Below are positions 48,727-62,100 of a stretch of DNA of 64,000 nucleotides, in pieces. The stretch is from NCBI RefSeq assembly GCF_964355755.1, contig NC_092678.1, positions 85,922 through 149,921 on the forward strand. The letters are read 5' to 3'. The stretch is from Antedon mediterranea (lineage: Eukaryota > Echinodermata > Crinoidea > Comatulida > Antedonidae). The stretch's first letter is position 1. Each line of letters starts with the position of its first letter. The notes below the pieces were generated by a model, which did no database searches, was not told the origin of the DNA, and worked only from the letters and a program-made list of their open reading frames with translations. A program made the translations under genes and the position numbers.

Positions 48727-51479
48727 TTATTGTTGTTGTTCTACCACCGGTGTGTCTTGTAATGTTACAACTTCCACAGCTTGTGAAGCAACAGGCACAT
48801 TAGGATTGCTATGTTGTTGTTGTTGTTGTTGTTGTTGATGATGATGAGCAGTTTGTTCTGCTTGTACTGTCAGTGTATTAACTTCACTTGCTGCTATTGT
48901 TTGTATAGTTTGTTGGTGTTGTTGGTGTATCTGCATTTGTTCGTTGATAGTTGACACTGGGTATATTGATGCAGGGATCACAATACCTACACAAAAACAT
49001 AATTACCATTAATGTCAAATCAGTTATCCGTCGTGAACTACTTAGAAGTGTTTCTACTAGTTATGGTAGCATTCAAATATTTTGAATGATGAACTCACTT
49101 TGTGCTGGGCCAGCAGAAAGCATAAGCTGGCCTCCATCTGACAGTGTAGCCTCAGTGAGCGTTGCTACTGTGTGACCACCATCACTGTTCATCTGTACCG
49201 ATACAGGTGTACCATTTTGTGTAGCAGCGGCTACTTCAGCAAGAGTTTGAACTGCTTGTGTAGCCTCAGCTTGTTGGCTTACTCCCATGCTTGTATGTGT
49301 TTGAAGTGGAGCTTGTTGTATTAATACTTGTTGTACATGTTGTAAGTGTCCAAGTTGCTGCACTTGGCTTAGTTGCTGTACATGCTGGATCTGTTGCACT
49401 TGCTGTAAAATACGTTTATTTTAGTTTAACAACAAATTGTACTACACATTTACATACATTAATAATAAAGTAACTGATTTCCAAATGATCAAATTTATCA
49501 AGCATTTAATGATTTGAATGGCAATATTATCAGGTTAAAACAAAAATAATGTATGCTACATTAACAAATTAGTACAAAATACAGTAGAATTATTTGCTTT
49601 TTTTTGTAAAGTAAAACTAACCGAGACATCCGTAAGAGTAGCTACTGTGTTTCCTGTATCAACTTGTATAAGTGAAAGTGTTCCATCAGCGTTATTAATA
49701 GTTTGTACAACAGTATGTGATGGTATGAGTTGATGGTGGTGGTGGTGATGCTGTTGATCAGTTTCTTGAAAATCTGGCAACAAATCTTCACGGCCATGAT
49801 GTTTGTAACAGTTTTTGACAATTGTACGCAGTGCATGAGTCCAAGTCACCTGTATCCAAAAATAAATACAGTTAATAATAATCTTGAAAATTATCTCTTT
49901 CAATTTAAATTGACATTTTAAAATTTGAGTTTTAACAAGACTTATTAGAAGTAAAAGTTAGTACCTTTTGTTTTTCTTCCTCGCATCGGACATCACTTCT
50001 TACATTAGCCCAAGGTAAATCTGACGGCCACCAAACAGGTTTACATGTCTCCTTTCCCCAACCAGGTTTGCCCCTTCCAGTTGAATACTTGAGCATCAGA
50101 GGTATAAATCCCCTAAGCTGGGCTTGTGTCATTTTGTCCACAGGTGTGGGGATACCATCAATGACTAGTGGTGGTAGTTCATGTAAGTTTGTATTTTCTG
50201 GAGGTGGAGCTGGAGCCTGTTGAGCTAAAGCACCTTCCAAATCTTGCATAATCACTGTCCGACAATTACGAATCTGAAAAATAAACAATTTGATGTTTAA
50301 TTTTTTGAAGCAGAAGTATATTATTTATTTTAATTCTTTATTTTTTTGTAAAATGTTTTATTTAAAAGAAGAAGAAATAAATGTTACTTGAAATGAAATT
50401 CAACTTTTTAAAAATTGTGTTCATGATCAAGAAAATGTTGTCAATATTATGTTTTATGACTTTTGAAATATTAATTTCACTTACAACACCTTCCAACGGA
50501 CACGAACCAGACACTTTGAAAGTCTTTTCTCCTTTACCAGGAACGCAACAGATTATTACAGCCTGTTGTCCCACTCTTGTTGTGTATTCATCTATTGTAG
50601 CTCGCAGTTTTCTAAAGAAAACAAAACATAATTTAATAATATTGTTATGTTACAAGTTTCGTTCTGTAAAATGAATTATCTGTATTCAAACTATATTTAG
50701 TTTAATTCAAAAGTGTAATTACCTCAGTAGTCTAGTTTGCTGTCTACGTCGAACTGAAGGGTTTGTTTCAAAAGAGTGAGGGCGCTTCCTTTTCTTCCCT
50801 GTTGCTATGGCAGCAGCAGCTGCTACACCTATAGGACCTGTAAATCAATTAAAGAAAATATTTTATTTTGCAATGTCTTGTGAATACTTTATTATTTTTT
50901 TCTAATAATTGTTATTTTTAATTATTTAGATTATTTTATTATTCAGGCAGATTTCAAATAAAACGCATCAGAGCAAAATCGTAGATTGAAGCTCCATGGT
51001 ATGCTACACGCAAGTCAGCCTCAAATGTAATATACTCATCACATGCAAACTAAATGTTTATAGTCCAGTCAATCTACCGATAGACCCAAAACAAATTGCA
51101 AGTCAGCCTCAAATGTAATATACTCATCACATGCAAACTAAATGTTTTTAGTCCAGTCAATCTACCGATAGACCCAAAACAAATTGCAAGTCAGCCTCAA
51201 ATGTAATATACTCATCACATGCAAACTAAATGTTTATAGTCCAGTCAATCTACCGATAGACCCAAAACAAATTGCAAGTCAGCCTCAAATGTAATATACT
51301 CATCACATGCAAACTAATTAATGTTTAGCTAATTTCTAGAATGAAAGTTAGTCCCACGACTGTATACCTGCATGTGCCAACTGTGATGTCACTTCATCCG
51401 TCATACCAGCGATCAACTCTGGATCATCAAAAGCTGTTTCAGGCGACGATGGCTCACTCATATCATCGTTCAACATCAT
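48727..51479 (-). CDS. NRF1: Nuclear respiratory factor 1 transcription factor, 484 aa
   Basis: Seven exons: 51368-51479, 50723-50837, 50485-50611, 49965-50273, 49622-49849, 49099-49402, 48727-48986, in consistent phase. An in-frame TAA upstream of the ATG at 51479 fixes the start. Features: an acidic N-terminus (MSEPSSPETAFDDPE), nuclear localisation sequence GKKRKRPHSFE, and the NRF1/EWG DNA-binding domain with KLRATIDEYTTRVGQQAVII, IDGIPTPVDKMTQAQLRGF, YSTGRGKPGWGKE and WTHALRTIVKNCYKHHGRED. A Gln-rich activation domain ends SQAVEVVTLQ. His and Gln homopolymers occur in exons 5 and 7. Human NRF1 is 503 aa. Known role: binds GCGCATGCGC-type sites in promoters of mitochondrial and housekeeping genes. 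It lies downstream of STRIP and SMKR1 as in vertebrates. Confidence 0.97.
51010..51325. repeat. 88-bp repeat, 3.6 copies, in NRF1 intron 1
   Basis: Units start with GCAAGTCAGCCTCAAATGTA at 51010, 51098, 51186 and 51274 (last one partial). Copies are nearly identical. The array ends about 45 bases from the exon 1 donor and includes no exon sequence. Confidence 0.95.
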
Positions 51480-54215
51480 CTTGTAAATTTATCTAAACTA
51501 GAACATTAAACAAAATCAATAAATTGTGAAGAATGCTTAAACCAAACAAATATGTCATTGTCCAGTTTCCTGTTTCATACCTTTAAGTGGCAACATTCGT
51601 TGCTGTTGGTCTTGATGAAATAAAAAAAAAATTGTAAAAAATTTGAAAGACGATATTTGATTATTAATATTCTACTGTATATTACATCATGTCATACTGT
51701 AAGTAAGTACTTATTATCAATCAATAAGCCAAGGTCATGAAGAAATAATATTTAGAATAAAGTTAAATAGTGTTTAGATTTCAAATAAAGGCTAGTCAAG
51801 ACTTAAATTTATTATAATACTGTAATTAATAATAATAATATATAAATAATAATTAATATATATCAGTGTTTCAGGGGAAAATTTCATTTTTAAATTTTGT
51901 TTAGCAATATTGCTAATCAAACTGATTTTTGAGTCGAGAAACATAGTTTTGTATTGTATTGTATTTTTTGCTACACAAATTTAAAAATCTGTAGCAAAAA
52001 GGTTGTTTTGTATAGCTTTTTGCTATGCTACACTGGCAAAATTATTCCCTGGTGTTTATATTAATTATTATGTAATGTGGTATTCTACTAACAATCAATG
52101 TATATTTTGTATTACAGTAGTAGTACATACCCCTTCAATCTGATACCTTGTTATGTTTAGGTTTCTAAAAATTTAGGGTTGAAAATTGAAATCTATGGGG
52201 CCAATCAGACTCTCACGGCCTCTGGCCGGCTGGCTGTGTAGAAGCCACCAAGGAGGGGACACGAGGCCTCTAGTCTTGTTGATAGATGGGATTTTCGCTA
52301 CAACCATTAGATAGGCCTAGCCTATATCTAGGCCTATAGTCTTTGTTGTGGAAACGTGTGGGCACTTTGTGTTTGACAAAATGTTGTAACAAAAACAAAC
52401 ATTTGTTTTCACTGTATGCACAGGCATATTATGACTTGAATAGGTTAACATGTTTCCACAACAGTTATACTATCGGATATGGGCATAAGAGTACTAAAAC
52501 AAGCAATAGTTAGCGCAGAATATCTGCTTTTGTTCTGCATGCGACTGCGCAAAAAATGCTTCCATCACGCAGACTCCGCTAGCTATCGAAGTCGCTTGGG
52601 TTGATCCGAGCTTACACCGTGCGGGAATGGCGAAAGCCTTCTTTGAAATGTGTTTTACTCGCAGTTTAAAGGATTTTTATCATAACATTCACTCGATAAA
52701 TGTGCTTTATATCTTTTGGAAGACATTAGTTTCATTTTAAAAATCATCTGGACACGAAAAACGGATAAAAATGAAGTTGGAATAATTTTTAAAATTGTGG
52801 TTTTTTTTCTTCCAAAATGTCGGACGAATGCGACTGCGCGGTGGATATCGACGTCATGTTTTGATAAATTGCATTTGATTAACTAAAAAATACAACGATT
52901 TCCATATTTTAATATATTTCAATCTATCAACCTTATTCACAATGAATTATCTAACATTCATATAGAATCGGAAATATTTTATTTGGATAACCAGTATTAC
53001 AGCAAAGTTGAATAAAATATACAGTACATAGATACAAAAATACGAAAACCTTACTGAGTCTGCGCAAATAAAAAAATATTAATTCTCCTAAAAATATTGT
53101 TATTTTTACTAGATTTGGAACCGATAAAAGATAACATTTTACGAAAGTGCAAAATCATGATTAAATTAACTTACAACAAAATATGTAGAAGTGTAATAAA
53201 TGTATCTGCGAAGAAATTCAATGATATAAAACCCTTACCCTTTTCGTAAAGGGCTGCGCGAAATAGTCGAAAACACAACGGTTCTGAGCAACAGCAAGCC
53301 TGGTTCGTCGATGCACAAAAAGCGCGGAATGGGCTTGGCACGCTTCCCAAAAAAATCATGGTGAACAAACTAATGAGGGCGTACATATAGCAAAGGCGTA
53401 CAAAATAAAAACAATGGAAAAGTAAATAACAAGGAGGAGACTAGCCCTGTATATTACTCATTTTTAATTGAATTTAATTGATAATACTGACTGTACAGTA
53501 TTGTAGCACTCGATGTTCCCACTCAATGTAATTGGAAAAAAAACATGTCTCATCAACTTATTAAAAAAAAAATTATCATGTCTCTGATGCTTTTGAATTT
53601 AAGAAATGACACACAATTCAGGCTTAGTAGTTTTTTTAATTTATTTAAAATTTAATTGCACAGCAAATCCAAATAAGAAAACATAGTAATAATATTTATG
53701 AAAAGGTAAAAATATTGTTATCGTTAGCAACACACATATGAAAAGAAATATTGGTACTGTATACTCAGTATTTGCAAAATAAAATTTCTTATTTCAGCTT
53801 CTTTAAAAGGGCCATGCGAATAGAAAAAAAAAATTGGTAAAAAAACTGTTCTGTTTGGTTTTATGCATAGTATTTTTCAATAGTTCAGTGGTTTTATCTA
53901 AGCAAGTTCAAAGAAATTGAGTTTTGGTAAAAGTTCAATGATACCGACAACAAGGGGGAAAAACTGTCAGCGACCGAGCTAGCCTTATTGCCAGTGACCT
54001 AGGTGGTCTTATTGTCACGTCAGCGACCTAGCTGGTCTTATTGTACGTTCTATAATGACCTGAAGATTAGCACCGCGGCCTACGACCTCCTGCTCCTTCA
54101 CATCTTGACTTAATTGTTGTTGGAAGTTCCTTTTAAAAAGACATTCCTGCATGCTGATAATTTTGGCATAAAATTCATAGCAGTTTAGCACATCATTTGT
54201 TGTTCTTGAAACGCT
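51480..54215. other. Upstream region of NRF1 and gap to SMKR1
   Basis: No coding gene supported. TGCGACTGCGC words near 52541 and 52829 and CTGCGCAAAT near 53061 resemble NRF1 half-sites. On minus, AAAGG-GTAAGGG at 53238 could end a non-coding NRF1 first exon (about 53239-53390). A degenerate repeat AGCGACCTAGCTGGTCTTAT recurs three times at 53970-54050. AGGCCT words lie near 52310-52340. Confidence 0.5.
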
Positions 54216-54609
54216 TTACTTTTTTTTCTTCTTTTTCTTTCCTTTTCCTTTTTTTTTCTTTGGTGCATCTGGCCATGCAAAACCCCGAAATGCTAGAAAT
54301 TCAACTGGACCATGTGCTATGTAATATGCATTAGTCATTGCAGCAGGACTCATTAAATCTATGGGTTTAGCTGCTGCAGGTCTTGGTGAGGCAGATTTGG
54401 ATTTTTTCTTTCCCTTTTTACTTGGACTTCGACTTCTGCTTCTTCCTCTTGGTCGAGCTTTTGCACTTTTACTATATCCTTTCTTACCAACCTATAAAAC
54501 AAGAACAATGTCAAAATAAAAAGAACTTAAATATGACGTCTGTATGTAGACAGAAAGCAGGTCGTATTATTAAATAATGGATAAATTGAAACTTTAATAA
54601 TCTTACCAT
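54216..54609 (-). CDS. SMKR1: Small lysine-rich protein 1-like, 92 aa
   Basis: The main exon is 54216-54491 (276 bp). Its acceptor TTTTATAG joins to a donor ATG-GTAAGA at 54606, so the first coding exon (54607-54609) is the start codon alone, giving MVGKKGYSKSAKARPRGRSR. After a Ser/Arg/Lys-rich part comes the family core DLMSPAAMTNAYYIAHGPVE, then FRGFAWPDAPKKKKGK and a poly-Lys tail. The core matches vertebrate SMKR1 (SPAAM..YYIAH...RGF.WP.APK). Function is poorly known; a cilium or testis association is only suspected. Location between STRIP and NRF1 supports orthology. Confidence 0.87.
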
Positions 54610-56187
54610 ATTTTATATCTGGGAAACTGAGTTACATAGTATTACTATTAGTAGTAATCCAGATATGACGGACTCTTCTTTTTAGGGCAGGAACAGGGTT
54701 ATAATATTATCTTGATTTCTATAAATACTGTATAAAGTTAAACATAATTGAAATAAAATTGATTCTTGAATTAAAAAAATGTCAATGTCAACAATGACCA
54801 TACAAAAGCAAAAAAAGGCTATAATAGTATAAAGAACATAAAAATGTATAGGCCTAGGCCTAGTAGTGTGTAGGGCAACATTTAATTTTTAAACAAGATT
54901 CATATTTAAAAAGTTTCTGTTTTTACCCCTAGGCCTATATCTATATCATTATATGGGACCTCCCACATTAGCCGCCACGCTGTGAACGGGGGAGAGAGTC
55001 TGTTATCTCCCCCAGGCAGGCCAGCAGCAGACAGTTGTGCCTTCCTCATTTGATGAGCTAGCTAGCTAGCCTACGAATGCTTGCTGTATGTAGAAGAATG
55101 ATATATACATTAGTTAGGCCTAAACCCGAATTTAGAGAACTTGCATTACTTACCGCATTGTTTTAGAATTTTAAAGTAAAAAACAAAATGTTTTTCTTCT
55201 CACATCGTGCTGTGTGCATGTGAAGCAGCCAGGCAGATCAAAAAGTGTTTAGTTGTTTACATTGCCATGGGAACGAAGGTCATGCAAAGTTTAGGGGCAC
55301 AACAACAAAAGGCATTGTTTTCATCCACTTTGGAACAACAACCAACCAAGACAATCAAGCCTTTGAACCCAAACCACTACCATTTACTCACATAAATTGC
55401 ATAAAGGTGTATAAATATAAATAAACCATCTTTTTGTAAAGATTGTTTTGTTTTTCAGACTGCTAAGCCTGTATAATCGACAAATTTACAATTCATATTT
55501 CACTGCTGTACTGTACAGGTCTTTATTAATTAGCTTACAAAATACAAACTATTATTAGATATTTGTATATTTAAAGCAAAGAGTATGATTGCTACATACC
55601 CACATATATTGATACATACCCACATATATTGATACATACCCACATATATTGATACATACCCACATATATTCTCCGACAGAGAACCGAGTGAGAATCACTA
55701 CTGGGAATTAGAGGCGGTTTTTAGGAATAGATAATTATTGCCCATAAAAGTATTTGTTGGCTTTTACTCTTCCAATCTATTCTTAATGAAGTGTTGACAG
55801 CGTAATGAATTTGTTTACTTTATATCATCAATCGAGGCTGTATACATGCCATGGCAGCTGGGTTAAGCCGGTCAACAAACATAAAGTGTATGCTGATTGT
55901 TTTAAACCACTAAGCATGAGCTCTGATTTGCTACAATACCATGGTCTCTTACACATTAATAGTTATGTGAAGAACAGAAAACAGTCTGTTCACATAATAA
56001 ATTATAATATATACATTAAAAATATAACTTATTCAATTAACTGTACAAAGTAATCTATGTTTGTCTGACAATTTAATCTTTTATAAATAAATTAAGCTCA
56101 TTCATCACACAGGAGGCAACACTTCTATGAGAACACTTTTTACAAATAACAAACCTAGGTCCATGACGTTCAAACTAAGGTAACATC
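54610..56187. other. Gap between SMKR1 and STRIP
   Basis: No supported gene. It includes the SMKR1 5' flank, AGGCCT words (54850-54870, 54930), a 20-bp repeat CACATATATTGATACATACC in about four copies at 55601-55670, and a short frame at 55805-56053 with no recognisable similarity. STRIP 3' UTR must occupy the right end. Confidence 0.5.
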
Positions 56188-59100
56188 TCAAACATAAATT
56201 TTATCTTTGAGTAGAAGATCCCAATTTATCTGTGATGTGAACACTTCTCTATCTAACCAAATTTCATAAAATCGCTTAAACTCTTCACTTAAATCCATTT
56301 CTTGTCCAAGAACACTTTGTATATTGTTATCAACTGGTTGTAAGTCAGGATCTTTACCAGAATCGGTATCATACCGACGCGAGTTAAAGCGATCAACACA
56401 TGTCCTGAGAGCGCACTCTTCTGCCTGGAAATCCCACGGACGAGCATCCATATCTATACAAATATAACAACAAATAATATTAGTAACAATTCTTGTATCC
56501 GCAGGCACATAAATAATTCTTATAATAATAAAAGTTGTGCTCACCATTTCCGTAAGCCCAGTCATCATTGAGCCGATGACGAACCTTTTGGTATATGGCA
56601 GACATTGTCCTCATGTTACTCTTACGCCACTGTCGTCCCAAGTACTTAGTCTGAACTTTAAGCAATTTAAGCACGTACAACTGCATCATAGCTTGTTTCA
56701 CTTTCAATGCACGTTTAAGAATTGGTGCTGACTTAAATACAACAAGCATCTAGAAAATATTATGATGTTGTTAACGACTACTGTACTATAATTAAAATAG
56801 GCAAACAAAACAACTATAGATAAAGTCAGGTTGGTGATGCCAAAACCCAAGTAGCTGCAGCTAAGTTTGAACTTACCATTGTTCTAGAATGTTTCCATTT
56901 AGTGAGTTTATTAAGAATCCTCAGTAAATTAATACAGGAAAATAAATTCCTCCAACAATATGGAATATTATCACCAGCTTCCTAGAAAACAAAATTAAAA
57001 CAATTTAATGTATTGTTGTTTAGAAGAGTGTGTAATTTACATTGATGAATCCAGATTTAGAGCTAAGATATTGTGTACAGTATTTAGATTTACAGCTAAG
57101 ATACTGTGTACAGTATTTAGATTTAGAGCTAAGATACTGTGTACAGTATTTAGAGCTAAGATACTGTGTACAGTATTTAGAGCTAAAAGCCCATTTGTCC
57201 CCGATTCAAACACCCAACTTTCCAAAATGTTAATATTCTATTCTACCTGTATTACTTACTAGGCTGTCTGCCGTCAGTTCAGCTTGGTCACCAATTACAC
57301 ATGATGGGAAATCTATTGCTGGTATACTACAACAGAAACATCATATTATCATTAGAGATAAACAAGTTTTGATAAAAACAATACCAAATTATCAAGGTAT
57401 CGAAGTAGGTAAATACTAACCTATTTTTTGCTCCAATGTAAGCAAGTATATTTTGATTGAAGAACTTAAGAACCAGTGGGATGCAGTTAGCAAATACTAA
57501 GTGTTGACTCATGAACTCAAACTGAAAGAACAATATATCACAGACTAGTTTAACAAAAGTGGCCTGATTGTCTGTAATAGCCTGGGTGCAGTACAAAAGT
57601 GGCCTGATTGATTGTCTGTCCAATTTAAAGGCTTTCTATTTAATTTTGACTTACAAAATAATGCCTTTAATAATGTTTATACCTATTCTACATTGATGAT
57701 AGGTAATTGTTACTTTTTTCGATGTAATACATGTTTTAATATTTACCTGATAAACATGATTGAGTTTAAAATGTTTAAGAAGCAATAATAGAAGTCCAGA
57801 TATTGCTTTGACAATGATCTCCTTGTGTCGGTTGACATCAACACCAAGTTTCATTGATTGTAATACTGTCATTCTGAAAACCAAGTTTAAAGTGTAAATG
57901 TGAACAATCTTTTAATAAATACATTTTGAATTACAATTGACTGGTATTAGTATTGTACTGTAGCTGTTGTGATGCCTCAGACTAAAATACACAATCTTTT
58001 GATAATAAATAACATTTTGAATTACAATTGACTGTAGCTATTCAATTGAGTGATAATAGACAGTAGTGTACTATAATAGCTGTTTGTTAAACCTTGTATT
58101 TACGGCATTTCTTCTGGGAGTACATCAGCCAGAATGTTAATAGAGTCTGTTTTAGCTTTTGATGTAGGTGCTGCTGCTAGTAAAATACCTTGTACTTACG
58201 GCATTTCTTCTGGGAGTACATCAGCCAGAATGTTAATAGAGTCTGTTTTAGCTTTTGATGTAGGTGCTGCTGCTAGTAAAATCTTCAACAATGCAATCTA
58301 TCAATAAATAAAACATACTACTGAATATATTTGTGATGAATTTTTAACACAAAAAGCAAACAAATTGATATTTTGTATGTGTAAGGTCAACAGAGACAAC
58401 GTCGTACGACATGTTTTTTAGTTCACACCCGACACTATTTCAAGAAGACTCGTCTCGTCAGTATTTAACTCAGATAGCACCGACTAGTCAAGACGTTTCA
58501 TCGTGCCTCGTCGCACGATGCTGTTAGCCTTAAGAAAGAGCTCCCTTACCATGTACTGTGGGAGACTAGACAACATTGCTTGATACAGAATTTCTGCAGC
58601 TGTGTTGGGTATATCCTCATCTCCCTACAATTAAAATCAAAGCAAAAATAAATAATAAAATAAGACTAAAACAATTACATGTTATACTAAAGTCTAGCTA
58701 TTATTTTGATGCTAACAAAAATCATTAATGTAATGAATTAAAAATAACTTGTAGCAACAATATAAAAATAACACAAAACAATTGTAACAAATCAAATGTG
58801 AGTGTGTGTTACCTTAGATAATGGATGCTTGTTAATTTCTTCTTCTCTTCTCACCTGAAGCTCAGCTAACGATACATATAGATGCTACAAAACAATTTGG
58901 ACATAAAGTTCATTAACGATACATATAGATGCTACAAAACAATTTGGACATAAAGTTCATTAACGATACATATAGATGCTACAAAACAATTTGGACATAA
59001 AGTTCATTAACGATACATATAGATGCTACAAAACAATTTGGACATAAAGTTCATTAACGATACATATAGATGCTACAAAACAATTTGGACATAAAGTTCA

Positions 59101-62100
59101 TTAACGATACATATAGATGCTACAAAACAATTTGGACATAAAGTTCATTAACGATACATATAGATGCTACAAAACAATTTGGACATAAAGTTCATTAACG
59201 ATACATATAGATGCTACAAAACAATTTGGACATAAAGTTCATTAACGATACATATAGATGCTACAAAACAATTTGGACATAAAGTTCATTAACGATACAT
59301 ATAGATGCTACAAAACAATTTGGACATAAAGTTCATTAACGATACATATAGATGCTACAAAACAATTTGGACATAAAGTTCATTAACGATACATATAGAT
59401 GCTACAAAACAATTTGGACATAAAGTTCATTAACGATACATATAGATGCTACAAAACAATTTGGACATAAAGTTCATTAACGATACATATAGATGCTACA
59501 AAACAATTTGGACATAAAGTTCATTAACGATACATATAGATGCTACAAAACAATTTGGACATAAAGTTCATTAACGATACATATAGATGCTACAAAACAA
59601 TTTGGACATAAAGTTCATTAACGATACATATAGATGCTACAAAACAATTTGGACATAAAGTTCATTAACGATACATATAGATGCTACAAAACAATTTGGA
59701 CATAAAGTTCATTAACGATACATATAGATGCTACAAAACAATTTGGACATAAAGTTCATTAACGATACATATAGATGCTACAAAACAATTTGGACATAAA
59801 GTTCATTAACGATACATATAGATGCTACAAAACAATTTGGACATAAAGTTCATTAACGATACATATAGATGCTACAAAACAATTTGGACATAAAGTTCAT
59901 TAACGATACATATAGATGCTACAAAACAATTTGGACATAAAGTTCATTAACGATACATATAGATGCTACAAAACAATTTGGACATAAAGTTCATTAACGA
60001 TACATATAGATGCTACAAAACAATTTGGACATAAAGTTCATTAACGATACATATAGATGCTACAAAACAATTTGGACATAAAGTTCATTATGTTTCTTTC
60101 ATTTATAGTGTATAGTTTTTTATTAATTCTATATAGTAACAGAAAATATAAATGTAATCTATGTAAAAAAGATTTGTACCTTTTCCAAGACATTATAGCC
60201 TTCATGAATTGGATTTGGTAGACCAGCCAATGTTGTTGAATCACTGGAAAAAGAAAGATATATTTGATTACTCTCGTGGATACACTCCATTAACAACTTG
60301 AAAGCTATTGTTGAATACAGTCAATTATCAAATATTAATGTATTAAGAATGTAGTCTTACCTATCAACTTGAAAACTATTGTTGAATACAGTCAATTATC
60401 AAATATTAATGTATTAAGAATGTAGTCTTACCTATCAACTTGAAAGCTATTGTTGAATACAGTCAATTATCAAATATTAATGTATTAAGAATGTAGTCTT
60501 ACCTATCAACTTGAAAACTATTGTTGAATACAGTCAATTATCAAATATTAATGTATTAAGAATGTAGTCTTACCTATCAACTTGAAAGCTATTGTTGAAT
60601 ACAGTCAATTATCAAATATTAATGTATTAAGAATGTAGCCTTACCTATCAACTTGAAAACTATTGTTGAATACAGTCAATTATCAAATATTAATGTATTA
60701 AGAATGTAGTCTTACCTATCAACTTGAAAACTATTGTTGAATACAGTCAATTATCAAATATTAATGTATTAAGAATGTAGTCTTACCTATCAACTTGAAA
60801 GCTATTGTTGAATACAGTCAATTATCAAATATTAATGTATTAAGAATGTAGTCTTACCTATCAACTTGAAAGCTATTGTTGAATACAGTCAATTATCAAA
60901 TATTAATGTATTAAGAATGTAGTCTTACCTATCAACTTGAAAACTATTGTTGAATACAGTCAATTATCAAATATTAATGTATTAAGAATGTAGTCTTACC
61001 TATCAACTTGAAAGCTATTGTTGAATACAGTCAATTATCAAATATTAATGTATTAAGAATGTAGTCTTACCTATCAACTTGAAAACTATTGTTGAATACA
61101 GTCAATTATCAAATATTAATGTATTAAGAATGTAGTCTTACCTATCAACTTGAAAACTATTGTTGAATACAGTCAATTATCAAATATTAATGTATTAAGA
61201 ATGTAGTCTTACCTTTCAACTTGAAAACCAACAAACTTGTTTCTTGTATGATCAAGAAACATTTCAACATCTCGTTGTCTAAATGAAGTAGAAATAATAA
61301 TCTTATAAATACAAATATTAACACAGTTCATTACCAAATAAAAATCTTACAATACAACATCTACCGTCAAACATTTGAAAACTAACCTGACTTTTGGAGT
61401 CCATGGTAAAGAACGAGGTTCCCTCGGAGTGTCTGGAAGAGGAGGCAAGCCATTCTCATCTTCATCATCACTCATATTGTGCACCTCGTCCTTCAGTTCA
61501 TCCTCTTTTCTTTCTCCATCTTCCGACGGTAAAGACTCATCAATACCGTCCTGTTTTACCAACACCTTAAATAATCATCAATGTAAATTTAATATATTTT
61601 GTAATGACATCATAACTAATACTACAATCACAACACACGCCAGATGATAACATAATGTGGTGATTGGCTTTTTGTACCAAAAGTAAACAATTATAAACAA
61701 GCTTTCAAAAAGTCAGATGAGTTGATTTTTCCATTTTATGTGATAAAAGCATGCAAATGGTTGTGATTACCTTTTTGAAATTATGAAGCAAAGCATTCAG
61801 AGTTTATTGTAAAAACAATGAACTAAATAAATGATATATTTCAGCAACGCAAACTTATGTATATAATAACCGGCTTCATTTTAAACACTAAAACCCATCT
61901 CAATAATGTGTGATAAAAACATTTGTTTGTTAAATCAATTAAATGAAAGTGAAATGAAATATAATTAAAAGTGTTGATTTTGTGCAAAAGTAAAATACCA
62001 AATTAAAATCATGCTACTAGCCTAATAAATTCAATAAACACTAATAATAGTAATTCCATGCCTAATTAGGATATTTTATAATAAAATAATGTAATTGTAA

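Noticed and set aside
52530..52850. NRF1 autoregulatory sites
   Set aside because: TGCGACTGCGC lacks the central CATG of the full palindrome; left as a note only.
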